Source: Trochalopteron elliotii | Lineage: Eukaryota; Chordata; Aves; Passeriformes; Leiothrichidae | Assembly: GCA_024734555.1 (NCBI GenBank) | Contig: JANPWX010000172.1 | Coordinates: 2,889,688-2,953,687, forward strand | Length of the DNA: 64,000 nt | Direction: 5' to 3' | Shown: in pieces, positions 1 through 13,000 of the stretch | Position numbering within the stretch: position 1 is the stretch's first letter | How the letters are laid out: the number at the start of each line of letters is the position of its first letter | The notes under the pieces: generated by a model | Told to the model about the DNA's origin: nothing | Database searches by the model: none | What the model saw: the letters and a program-made list of their open reading frames with translations, nothing else | Translations under genes and position numbers: made by a program

Positions 1-848
1 TTCCATTTTTGGCAGGTATTGCCGAATTTGAGGAAGTGATGTTCTTGTTCTGCTCTTGAAGCATCTTGTGTTACTGTAGTTTGTAGCACTATGTATCCTG
101 AATGAGGTGGTGAATGGAAAGCATGATTAAAAGCTTTTGCAGTCCAACTGATTAGTGTTAATCCCTCCAACTGCATGCATACCTCAATGTTCCTGCTATC
201 AATGCAGGCCATTGTTTATGGTAATGAAGCTAAACAGTAAGTATGTGTTACAGTGAGAATAGTAAAAGATGCCCACAGACTGCTAAACTGGCACAGGAAA
301 ACTCTTGAAGAAGAACAAGGGAAAAAGCCAGCCCAAACAAAACCCTCCTGTTTACATAAACTTTCTTATTTAAAAAAGTCTTAAAATGGAACTCTGATAC
401 TTTTACTGAGAGGGGAGGAAAAACTTCATGTGTAAAAATGCTGTGAAAAGCACTGCGCAGTATGGATTTGAGAAAAGTTTAAAGCAGGGAAATGACAGAA
501 CTTTTGTTTCTCGTTCTCTAGCATGTCTAGAACCATTCGAATCTTTCATTAAGTTAGAACCCTGCTTTGTTTTCATACCACTGCTTTTATTTTCCACTTT
601 CTGACACTGAGATATAATACTGGGGGCATTTAGCTAAGCAATGCTTTCTCTTCATCTTGATGTCATTGCTGAAATGACTGCTCTTTTTATGCTGAGAGGT
701 GGTTGTTTTGGAGAGGTGCTGAGGCAGTGTACTTTGAAGTTAGTCTATGGCTCTGCGTTTTTGGAACAGGGGAACTAATTGTTACGTTTTTTTCTGTCAT
801 AAGTTTTTCCACTGTGTTCAAGTAAAAGCTTCTACAATTTTGTTACAG
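1..848 (+). other. TAX1BP1: TAX1BP1 intron 1 (3' part) up to the first coding exon
   Basis: This is AT-rich sequence with no open coding exon, no CpG-rich promoter and no recognisable repeat. It ends in a pyrimidine-containing acceptor (TTACAG at 843-848). The untranslated first exon and promoter are therefore inferred to lie left of the window. Confidence 0.6.
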
Positions 849-1031
849 ATAATCATGTCATCCTTTCAAGAAGTTCCGTCTTCAGCCAGCACTTTGCAGA
901 CCTCCAATTTTGCACATGTGATTTTTCAAAATGTTGCAAAAAGTTACCTTCCAAACACACATCTTGAATGTCACTACACTCTGACCCAGTTTATCCATCC
1001 TCATCAGAAAGACTGGGTTGGTATTTTCAAG
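849..1031 (+). CDS. TAX1BP1: TAX1BP1 first coding exon: start codon and N-terminal half of SKICH
   Basis: The acceptor AG is at 847-848 and the donor GTAAGT starts at 1032. The start ATG is at 855-857 with A at -3, giving residues 1-59 (MSSFQEVPSSAST... to ...DWVGIFK). The six bases before the ATG are 5' UTR. The same frame stays open upstream to an ATG at 747, but that part precedes the splice acceptor and is intronic. Compared with the human start as I recall it, there is an insertion of about five residues (SSAST region) after residue 8. The rest of the exon, FAHVIFQNVAKSY onward, is the beginning of the SKICH beta-sandwich that binds FIP200 and NAP1/SINTBAD in this family. Confidence 0.96.
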
Positions 1032-4000
1032 GTAAGTTTTACTTGTTCTATTGCTATTTTTCAAATACTTACTTGCTCTCTTGCAAGTTAAAAAAATAAA
1101 TCTTAACCACAGTAAACTTTTAAGTTGAAGATCACTGAAGTGATGTATTGGTTCCTTCTGCTAGAGTGTCAGTTCTGTAACAAAGACCAAATTGGAGACC
1201 AAAACTAGAAGAGCGAGTCCAGCTGGAAGTCTACTGGAGTAAAGAGGAGGTTTAATGTGTGCAGAATTAAATGGAAATTATTTGAGAAGAAATATATGGT
1301 TATAGAATGGCATTGTGAACAGGACTGAGTGAAGAATGTGATACTGTGTGTGTGTGCAGAGGATGAAAACTAAGTTGGACATAACCTGACCCACATCCCT
1401 GACTAATTTTTATTGCTAGAACAGGCTGAACAGTATAGATCACTAAAATTATTCAAAACAGATACTTGGAAAAAAGATATTTGGCGATATTGTCAAAGGT
1501 TAGTAAAGCCGCATTTATGGGATTAGAAATTGATTAATACTCATATCTACTTCTGCTTAAGACCTTAAAGATTTGTGTATCTTTGCCAATATAGCTTCTA
1601 ACAGATGATGCTTAAATTCCTTAATTGAATTTTATTTAATAGAAGTTTTGATTCAGGCTTTAATGAAGTGATGTTTTGGCAGTGGGGAGGGGAGAAGGGT
1701 GACGGACTAATTTGTTATTGGAGCACTTTTCCCTTAGAACTCAGTTCACTGTTTAAGAATGTAAATGATCGACTTTGTTGTAATCTGCAGATTGTGAGTC
1801 TTTATTCAAGCTAAATTACTCCTCTGCAATGTAGAAATACTGTGCTCTGTAACAAAGCAGAAGTGTTTTTAATGTGATGTGCAGTGACTGTACAGTCATT
1901 AAATTTTGCCAGGGAGGTGTTAGCTTACAAACAGGCACATTTCCCTAGTAAGAAGTTTTTAAAAATAAGTGTGTATGTGTCTTATTTGCGAAGTTTTGAC
2001 AAATGATGTAACTGAGAAAACACGTGAATGTTTAGTTAATGGTATTCATGAAATGTAAAAAGCCTGTCTTTATCAAAACTTTGTAGACTGTTCTGTTTAT
2101 ATTGCGTGTAATCATCTTGAAATTATTGAAATGTGAATGGAATGGCTTTGTCTGTTGGCTTAAGTGAGGGAGGCAATCAGACAGGACTCTAGAATTACTA
2201 ATTAGTTAAAAGAAAAACGAAGTTGGGAAACAGTTTTTCAGTGATGACACAAAATGCTGTGTACAATGTACAGGTATCAGATTTCATCTTGACTGATGAT
2301 AGATTTCATAAACTATTGACGTTATTCTACTTTATTTTACTCTAACAGAGGCAGGTAATACTTTGGCAGTCATTTGAAGAACATGTTGAGCTGGCATAAG
2401 GTAGTGCTACTGTTCAAAGAAACATCTTTTATGCAGGGTGGCTTGTTTCTTGTGCTTCCTCTTTATGAGAGATGAGATCTTGTGTGGTGAATCAAATCAA
2501 GGTATTGATTGAGGTTAAGACCAGTGTTTTGTGACTAGATTTTTAAAATGGAACTCCCCAACTGAATTTCCAGTTTGCCTGATTCTCATCAGTACAAGGC
2601 AAGGAAGCATTGCAAGATGGGAAAAGAATAAAAATGTTTTTTTTTAGTGGTTATATCAGCTTATACTAAATGTTATGAATATACTTAGTATAGTTACAGT
2701 ACACTGAGTGAAATGGAGCCAGCTGTCTTAACTGTATCTGTCTTCAAATATGTATGTGTAATGTTTGCAGTAAAATAAACTATGAAAACGTCATCTTGGG
2801 ATAGATAATAGAAGTTGTACTATACTGTGATCTGAATGTAAAAATGAGTGACTTCTAGAGAACTGATTGTTCATGAGCAAATAACAAAGCACCTGGAGGT
2901 GGCTTGAAACCTGATCAAAGCAGGAATGTGTTTTAGTATTTATTTCACTAAAACACATATGAAGGATACAATGCATGGTTAGTAAAGTGGGCCTGTGATT
3001 GACAAAAAAGGACAAAAGCAAATCTTGACTAATTATGAGAACACTAAATAATGATCTTCAGTATTGCCTAGTATGCAATGAAAGTGGGGTTTCTGTGAGA
3101 GAACTCAGTGTTGATTCACAGACTGTTCGTGTAGAGGGAATAAAATTCACTTTGTCTTTTTGAAGTGCATAAGTTGATTAGAAAACAAATATGTTCAAGC
3201 TGGTGTCATTTAACCTTTATCTGAAATTGCACAGAAGGTAACTAATGTTGTAATAGTGAATAGTGGACAGAGGAAAAAGGCACCTAGTTAAAAAAAATCA
3301 AAAAACCTCAGCAAAAAACCCCAACAAAAAGTGGTGATTTTAGATTGGTGTAGAAGATAAGTATGAAGTAAGATTCTTCCTGCACTCTGTGAACATTGTT
3401 GTTTTTGGTTCTAATGTTGATTTTTGTTGAGTCTTAGGGGTCAGTGGCTTCAGCAGTATTCTGTCTTGTTTGCTCTACTGGCTAGATAAGAATTTTTTTT
3501 ATTGAACTGAAAAAAATCTTAGGTAAAAAATTAGGTACCTTTTTAAGTGAATGTTTTTTATTTAGGATCCAAGTGCGTTTCTGCAGCAACAATGATGTCT
3601 TGAGTACATACTGGTTATATATATCCTTATATTATTGCTTTTGTTTTCTTGTCCAGCTGTTAGTGAAGCTGCACAGTGAAATGGATCAGTGGGGTGATCT
3701 GCTAGAAAAATACAGCCTTTCCTCCTCCAGCTTTTGCCATATTATTTCATAACTGGTTTGGTTCTTGAGTTTGATTGTGGTATGGTGCAATGGGCAGCTG
3801 TGCTGGCATCACTGTGATGGAAACAGGGGGACTGGGAATGTGTGTGTGGGAAGGGCTATGCCTGCTTTTTTGGCACGGCTGCTTAATATGGAATGACAAT
3901 TGAAACTTTTTTTCAAACTTTCTTGGAGTTTTCTTCTTAATAGCAGCTTACTTGAAGTTGTAAAAGTTAAGACTACCAACTCCTCTGCATCTGCTGTAGG

Positions 4001-7000
4001 TGAAATATGTTTGGTTTTTTTTTTTGTTCCCAGTGTGAATTGCCAAGGCTCTTTGTGGTGGCAGTAACAGGTTTAAAACTGTTCCTAGGCAAGTAATTTT
4101 GTATTGTTTAGAAAAACGAAGACCCAGTGTTCATAAAGTGAAAGAGTAACATTGCATATAGGAGAATTATTTCAGATATACCAGTTTTTTTACAAGTTAG
4201 AGGTATCTAGATGCATACACTAATTCTGGGATTGGACATCTGGCAAAAAACTGGGAGGCGTAGGAAGTACAATAATGAAGATATTACCCTTTAGAGCAGA
4301 AGTTCTGCATATGCATTTTTTATTGGTTTTATGTTTATTTTTCTTACTTGTTCCATACAGAAGAGTCAAACGGAGGTTTTGACTCAGTCTTCAAATCTAT
4401 TGTCTGCCATTGCTGCTATGTGTTTTTTTTCTTTTATGATATTATGGAGAGTCATCTGTAATCAAGTGCTAAAAGGTCTTGATCACTTATATCCTTGCGT
4501 GTTACCAAGGAAAAAAAAGGCATTTTTTCAGACAAGTAGGTGTCTAGTATTTGGCGTGGACATACTGAGCCTGAGTTCCTGTTCATGCAGTTTTATGAGA
4601 ACTGGAATTTGAGATCAGCTTTCCCACTACTGAGGGTTTCTGTGCAGCATAACCTCTGATTCCTAGTTTGGAGTCAAAGGTGAGAAGACTTACCATCCTT
4701 GATTGATTTTGTAGGAGGTCTGTATTCCTAGCGTGATCCAAGATCTCTTTATGTGTTTCTGCTCATCTCTGGTTAATCAGAATCTGGAGAGGCTTTTAAT
4801 GTAACGCAAATCTAAACCTTTGAAATGAGGAAAAATAACAAATGTGTGCACTACATCTGGCTGCAAAACTGTCCTGGCTGTAGGTAGTCCTAATTTCCGG
4901 CTAGAGAAGTCTACATCTTATGACTATAAAGTAAAATAATCATATGGCTGAGTGATATTTTTTGCATTACTAAAACATAATGTCCAGATTTGCAGAAGTG
5001 TTTGAAAAACCTGCTTGGTTTCTAGGGAGCAGTGCCTACTTCTTTGTCTGGAGCATATGTCTGCAAATAGGGCTGTCAAATGTTCAGTATACAAGAGAGG
5101 CAGGTTTACTCTACATCTCAAAGGCACAAAGAAGGGCTCTTATGGGCATTATAAAGATATCACATCAAGAGAGTAGTGTTAAAGGTGTAGGTGTTTGTGA
5201 GGTATATCATAATACTTTGTGCATTTCCAAAGATGTAATTTAGCTGAGACAAGCATGCTGGAATGACCTGCAGTATCAGCACGTAATCAGTCTTACATAT
5301 GTTAAGCTACTGACTTTGGTCTTGCTGTGTCATTAATTAACAATTCTATCAAAACTTTTCTGTTCCTCAGTTCTGGTTGATACATTTCTCTAAGTAATCT
5401 ACATTACCATTCTTCTAGGGTATTGACAAGTTGTAGACATGCTTTGATATTGACTGTCTCAGAGTACCCCTAGAGAAGAAAAGGAAATACTTTCTCTCTT
5501 AATTTCCATGTTTTTAATATCCACACCTTGAAAATGGTCAGCTGACGTTCTGGTAACCTAACATACAGAACAACTGAGTAACCAGAATTGGGAAGATCTT
5601 AGTAACTTATTTGAACACAAAAAGTACCTCTTGCTCAGAGTACTCAGTGTTTACAAGGCCACATCTGAGCTACTGTTTGTGCATCAGTGCAGTGCCTGTG
5701 TTTGCATGCAACTTAATTTCTGTATTTTCAATGGCCTTATTTATAGAAAATCTCAGAATTAAATTATCTGTGATCTTTGTAACACTGTCTAACACTGTAT
5801 TAGATAGAGACTTCAGAAACAACTTGTTGTTTGTATTTTATCAAGGCAGTATAGCTGTATCTTTGTATAGTTCTCTGGGTTATTTAGGCTCCTTTGGACT
5901 GCAAATAATAGTACAGCTTGTGTGAGTCATTTCAATATCCTTATTGTAGATTTTGTTGTAGATGGATAACTTAAGCAACAATTACTTCCACGTATACAGA
6001 TTACATTCTGAAGTACAACAAACATGTGGATGTATTGTTTGCCACATGCATATAGAAATACCATTTTTCTGGCATGGAATCATCACTGCACAGCTGGCCA
6101 TAATAGACACCGGAATGTGCAGTGCGCAGTATGTCCTGTTGTTAAAATAGCTGGGAAAAGAACTATTGGAATTCAGAATGTTTTTGAGAGTTGCAATATC
6201 TGTGAATTAGAGGGATTCTGTTGTTTTCTGGTTTACTTTCTTTGGAAAGACAAGTAAATAGTGCTTGGCTTAGAAAAGAAAATCCCTAGCAACCTTACTT
6301 GCTCTTTCCAGATGGGATAAAAAGAAGGATAATCTGGGTTTATGTGACTGTTACCTTTGACAAGAAATTTTAACATTTTTTTCCAAGTGTCATTAATTTT
6401 CTAAAGCTTTTTGGTGCTGTAGATTCTAGAATTGGCATGACAAAGTAGTCACTAGCTGGTAACAATTTTGAAATAAAAGATTGTGCTAATTGATTGTTCT
6501 CGTGAGATATGGTAGCACGGAAATAGTTCATTTAAACCCCACCTGCTCTTTTTTAATACATTTTCAGGCTTATTTTCTGAAGTAAACAGTAGCTGTGTTA
6601 TTATTTGATCTGTCATAAATTTCTTTGGACAGTAATTTATATATGTAACAGGTTTACTTTTAGAGGATTCATAGTTTTCATATTTATTTTGATTTATACC
6701 TAATAGGGGAAGTTGATCCTATGGTCAAGGCACTCTGTCAATGTCATTTTCACACATTCCTCTGAACTATGAGGTAGAAATATAACCAAAAAGATATGAT
6801 CTTAACTTAGCATCCTGATAGTACCTTGATACTGCACGAAATACCATATGTTTGCAATAGTCCAAATTAACGTATGTGTTTGTAACATTCAGCAGAGATG
6901 GAGTTCTGCAGGTCTGGGACTGAGAGAACATTTTGAGATTACAGCCTTCCATAAAGAATCTAGGGTACTTTGCAGCCATCTTCTACCCAAGAATGTCTCA

Positions 7001-10000
7001 ACCTTGGGGCTCCTGTTGTATAACTGATCTTAATCCCAGTGTGAGTAACAAGGTCATGTCTGAAGTGAAGGCTTAAGCATCTTGGCTAAGTCAAAGTTGC
7101 ATGTGGTATACAGTGATCACAGACAGACTAAAAGCTCCAAGGTTTGACTTTGCTTACTTATTTTGAAATGTCTATGCCTGAATGTTTCTACAGTGTACTT
7201 AATACTTAAATAAGTACTTTTCCTTATGTCCATGTTCTGACATGTTTTGTACAGTTTGACTCTTTCAGAACTGCTATCTAGATACCATTATTTGCTGATG
7301 ATGCCTGTGTTCAGAAGTACATTGCATGAAGGGCATGTCAGTATTAACAGTCAGTGTTAACTTTCGGTGATTTTGGCCGATACGAGCTTCACCGCACCCA
7401 CATGTTTTAATTTTCCTGTCTGCTAGTTGTTTTAGAAGAACTTGGTGCTTGTAGCTGCCTGTTGTAGATTATGTGCTACAGTAGAACAGGCATTGCTGTG
7501 ACTTCTGAGTAATTTTACTTTACTGAGGGTTATGGCCCAAACCAAGACTGCTTGGAGAAATCTCTTCCTATGATACTGATCCCAATAATGTTTTGCTTAT
7601 ATACCTGTGCTGTCTGTGGTTTGGGGCAAAGTACATGTCTCTTACCATGTGAAACAAGGAAAGGCTGCTGATTTACTGTTTTCAGTAATAATTAAACTCT
7701 ATAACATACATCCAGAACTTTATCTTCTGTCTGTAATTTTGCTTCTTTCAGAGGTAGCGCATTGTCTTCTTGCAGTACTTAGCGTGCTTTGCCAAACTTC
7801 TTTCTCAGCTATTTAATTTACCTTTTAAATTAGAAAAGGGTGTAATTTTTACTCTGATAAATTTTGTGGTCAGGTTTTTTTGTGTGTTTTTTTTTTAAAA
7901 ATCGAATTGTAATTAGGTATCTACAGTAAAGGCACACTGATTATGCCCAAATTGATTCAGCTAAACAAGTGTTTTCCTGGGTTTGCTTCTTTGGCCTGTT
8001 GATATTGTGTAGATGGGTCAGGCACTGTTAATGTAGCAGAATGAACGCTGCTGTTCTTTCAGCTGTGTAACAGCTTTCTGAGACCAGGGTACAAAATGCC
8101 AAGTGGGCCTCCCATGCTGATGGTCTTTCTTTAAGACACTCTGTTTCCAGATTGAATTGACTGACTTTACCAAGTGATTGTAAAAGCAAAGAAGTTTAAC
8201 AAAATTTTATTTTCCATGTTCATCTGAAAGTCAAGAAGTGAAAGCAAAGTTGGAATTAATTTGTACACTGAAAACACTGTGGAGTTGTAAGTAGAGCTTT
8301 TGCCTTAGAAGAGCTTACATTTTGCATAAGATGAAACAGATGAGAGTTGAAGGAGATACAGTGAAATACGATGGTTATTATTTTCCCTCAGGTAGATATT
8401 GGATAATTCATTATTGCTATACAGACAGGCACTCCCTATTTATGCTCCCTCCCTCCTCCCCCATTTATTTTTCTACTTGGCAAATTTTCTTCAAGCTATT
8501 CTGTTGAAACATACTGGGGTTTTTTGTGTGTGGTTGATTGGTTGGTTTTTTCAACTGATATGTGAAGTTAATTTTAAACTTTGGTTTTACGTTTTGGTAC
8601 ATAAGAATGTGTTCTTCATACCAAAATAGAACTCTTAACTTCACATGAGTCTTCAACAGGAATTAAGTGTGGGTTTTCACATCTTTCCCCTTGTTACCAT
8701 AGTTTAACAGCTGTTAAGTTCTAATTATTAATGTAAATAAATATGCTTGCAGCTTCATAAATTTTCATAATTTTCATAAACTTTTAGAACTTGCTTAGTA
8801 AATGAAGGAAATGAAAAATGACATTTCATGAAGGAAATGAAAAATGAGTATTATTGAAGGCTTATTTTAAATGTATTTTGTAGTGGACATAATTTCTCTC
8901 AAAGGCTTTTTTTCATTGTTTTGAATTTCAGATGCAGAAATGAAATTTTCAAATCTTTCTTACAAGGATTTGTTTGCTATAATGTTTTCATGGAAAGAGG
9001 TGCTCAGTGTTAGTTGTATCAACTGTTTTGGCAGTTTAAATGGCCAGACTCTTGTTCTTATAGGCCTGACAATTTAAATAGCCATACTCCTCCTGTCAGT
9101 GTAGTACAGGTAAAGTGTTGACATTGAACAGGTTCTTGTGGGGAATCTGGACCCCTCTCCCCTTTCAGAGACTAACCTGGAAGATAGTCTGTATTATTTG
9201 TAGTAGGTTTTGTTGGTATGATCAGCAGTAAGACAAATAGTCTATTTTTTCTGATTTCTGTCATTAAAAATGAAACTGTTTTTCCAAGGTCATATGCCTG
9301 ATGTTGCTGAGGATGCTGTTTGTTTTGCTTCCAAAGCTACAGGGTTTTATTTATCATATAAACTCACTGTAGGGCTGCTGACGAATATTCCCATCTTATT
9401 CGTATGTTTCACTTTTTGTTGATTTCCTTTGTAGCTTTTACCACTGGTTTTAGTTTCTCAATTTTTATTTACTTTCCCTTAAGCAGTGTTAAATTTTATT
9501 CATATGGTTTTAACCCTGTCTTTAGACAACTGTTGGTTTCCTTTCTGAGCTGAAAGAAATGTCTATGTCAAAGATCATATTTAAACCATTACTGAGCCAT
9601 CCAGTGTGTGCTGTAGTCTTGTATCTGTGATAGTATGATGTGTTGCCATAGAGAAGCTTGTGACTATGCCTGTGGTAGTTTGGAACCACTGTGTACTCCA
9701 TACTAGGCTTATTAAAGAGAATATTGACAAAATTTACGAAGTACTAAAGTAAAAATTTATTAAAACCTATTGATAAAAAACCAGATTTCTTTTTATTTTA
9801 AGGATTTACATCCTACACCTAAAACATGGATTACTTAAATTTGTTTTTATTTCATTTTCAGCATATCATTATGAGGCTTTGCTCCTTGTTTCTGTCATCT
9901 AAGAAATAACCCTGTGGAATTTAATGATATTTATTATTATGTAGGAAGAATGTTGAAAAACGTTACTAAGTTAACTTGCTTTGCTGCAGAACACTCACCT

Positions 10001-13000
10001 TCCCCTTTTAAAATGTATTAAGCTGTGAGGAAGATGACATTTGTTCTTAGTTCCTTCTCTGCATTGTCACATTTTGACATGTGCAATGTGTAGCAGGAAA
10101 AACCCTCATTTTCTGAAATTCTGTGCAGTGACAAGGGCTGTTGGGCAATGCACACCTGCTGATAACTTGCATGTGCCCATTAAGAAAGAATGGAATTGTC
10201 ATGATCATAAGTGTCTAAGACAGGGAACCTCACCAGGGAAAAAGATGATGGGTGACAGGAAATGTGAGGAATTGTTACAGAAAATACTTGTGGGGTAAAC
10301 TTCCCAGGGTATTGCCTTTTAACTCTTGATATGTCACAGTTGTCTTGTTACCAGCAGGCCACAGATTACAGTTCTACTTAAAAATACGGCGTCTGCTGAG
10401 AAACAGACCAGGAGATGTATTTGTTTTTTGTGTAATTCTTCTTTTTGTTTGTATCAGTACGGCAAAAGTTTTAAATGACCTCAAAAATCCTTTAGTTGAT
10501 TACTGTTACAGATAGAGTGTTGATAAAAATAACTGCTGGTTTCAGGATAAATCACTAAATTTACAAATCAGTATGTGATATCTAGGAAAAATATAAAAAG
10601 ACAGAATTCCAGAAATAAACTGCATCAGAAATTGATTTGATCTCGTATAGGAGCCATTTTCGTTTTTATGTTCGCTGGATTTTTTCTTCTCTACATTTTG
10701 CAGTGTTAATATTCAGAAGGAACAATGTTTTTTTAGTAAGGAAAATAGCATTAGTAGCAGTGTGTGCTTTGTTGTATTTTGTGTATTTTGGTTTTTAACA
10801 GAAATGAAAACTAGAGTAAGATGAAAAGATTACTTCAGTTCTATGCAATATTTGTTCTGGACATGATAATTTAGTTTCTTTTCTGAAACAAAAAAGATGA
10901 TGTTGACTTTTCACTCACAAAAAACTACATTTAGAAAGCTGTGTGCTTTTGTTTAGGACACCAAATAATGGTATATGCTTCTCTTTTTGGAAGTAAAAAA
11001 GTCAGAAAAAAAGGGGTAGTAACATCTGAGTTGGATTTGAAAACAATGACTAATGTGAAAATTTGTGAAATGTTTTTCCTGTGAACTTTTACTGAGAAAA
11101 AAATTGCTTTTGCCACCTTCAAGTTACTGGAAGAGTTTTTCTTGTTATTTCTGAGATATTTAATAGTGTGGGAATAACAATCCCAGAGAGTCTCATTTCA
11201 ACATCTTTAAAAGCTGCGTGGTAGGAGATATCATAGAAATCTTCTTTGCTAAGAATAGGCCTAAGATGTAGTAGGTGATTCCATTCTAGTGGATGTGTTG
11301 AGCATCTGCACTGCTTCTCTTTAATGAGTGTTGCCTTGCAGAAGTGACTGAAAATGGGAATTTCAGAAAATGGGAATTTCATCTGGTTTCACTGTTGTTA
11401 ATCTGTGTTTTTTGAGAATATAAAAAAGGCTCCATTATCTTCAACATGAGTTTTTGCATACTTCTTAATATAACATGAATGGATATCTATGGAATAATCT
11501 ATTCAGATTTTTTTAAATTAATGCTGTGCATTAATTTGCATACATGAAATGTATGCCTCTATACATATATAATTGCTGCTGTTCTCCTTTTTTTTTTTTA
11601 ATTGAAAATTCCTTTAAAACCCCAGCTATTAATGCTTTTAAAATACACGACTGTAATGTATTCTTTATAAAGGAAGACTTCTAAACTTGGAGTTTGGAAG
11701 TATTGCCTGTTGAAGTAATGAAAATCACGATTGGTAACTTACTCTTTTCTTTGTTGTTGTGTGATTTTTTGTGGGTGGGTATTTGTTTTTTTCTTCTTCC
11801 TCTTGAAACACTGTTTTACCTGATAAAAATTGGGAAACAATTTATTCCTTTTCCATATCTTAATTCTTTCATGACAGTACTAATAAACTGTATGACACCT
11901 AGTATTTCACAAGGGGGTTTTTTTTGTTGGTTTTTTTTTTTTTTTCATCAGTGGAATGATGAATTTTCCTTTACCATTATGCTATTATTAATATCCATTG
12001 CTTTACAGTAGTTGCTTTGACTTTTTGGTTTAGTTGCATATATTTAAAGCCTGCTGGGATATATGTGTTCAGAGAGTAGAATCATAGGCTCATAGAACGG
12101 CCTGGGTTGGAAGGGATGTTAAAGAAGATACAGATTCAACCCTCGTGCCAAGGACAGGGACCCCCTCACTAGACCTTGTTGCTCAGAGCTCTGTCCAGCC
12201 TTACCTTGAACACTTTCAGAGATGGAGCATCCACAGCTTCTCTGAGCAGCCTGTGCCAGTGGCTCACCACTGTAGAGAATCACACTCCTAGGAAAATCTG
12301 AAAGCAGAGGTTTATTGAAGTTAGCAGGAAGACTACACCGACTTGGCTAAGTTCTGTTTTCATGCAGGTCTGTTTTTTTTCTTTGCAGGCATGGTGTGTA
12401 TGTATGACAGAATTAGCATTCCAGTGAAATGCTGGTCTTTGCATTGCAGAAGCTGTCAAAAAAATTCACGTGTCAGTTGTGATCTTTTTGGTAGCAAAGA
12501 AAGCTTCCCCCCCTCCTCTTTTTTGTTTTCTGATGAACCAGTTGGACTGTGGACACAAGAGTCAACATTGACAGAACCTACACTAAGAAAATTCCACTGT
12601 AAAATCAAGAATTAATATTTTCGTGTTTTCAATATAGAAATGTGTATCTTTATAGGAAAAAAAATAATGTACCAAATAGTAGTTTAACATACAGTGAAAA
12701 CTGTCTGGTGTTTAACTTTATATAGACCCTTTTATTGCCTTAGACCCATTTACTGCCTTAGGTAACAAGCTTAATAAAATTAATGCTAAATCTTTGACAT
12801 GCTTGTTAAAATATTCCTGATTTGTAAACATTTTTAAGTATCTTTAGATTGCATTTTGGAGCAGAAATATGCATATTACAGTATGTTGTAAAGGCCAGAC
12901 AGTGATATCTTAACTGTGTATATCAAATTCTTCTGTTTAATGTTTTTTCTTTCTGTTTATTTTTTTAAATTCTTTTTTGTTTTGGTTATTTAATTTTAGG

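Larger units (their letters stand above)
1032..12999 (+). other. TAX1BP1: TAX1BP1 intron 2 (about 12 kb)
   Basis: This is a GT-AG intron from GTAAGT at 1032 to TTTTAG at 12999. It contains one CR1 fragment (12079-12290), scattered T-rich runs, a TG run near 1348, and short local duplications near 8800 and 11350. Open frames inside it are short, lack splice-site framing and resemble no known protein. I see no further gene. Confidence 0.85.

Noticed and set aside
747..854. Upstream in-frame ATG extending TAX1BP1 by 36 codons
   Set aside because: This stretch precedes the splice acceptor at 847-848, so it is intronic, and the encoded residues have no counterpart in the family.
10041..10298. Open frame of 85 codons with several Cys and His
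   Set aside because: No zinc-finger spacing, no splice framing and no similarity that I recognise. It is ordinary intron 2 sequence.
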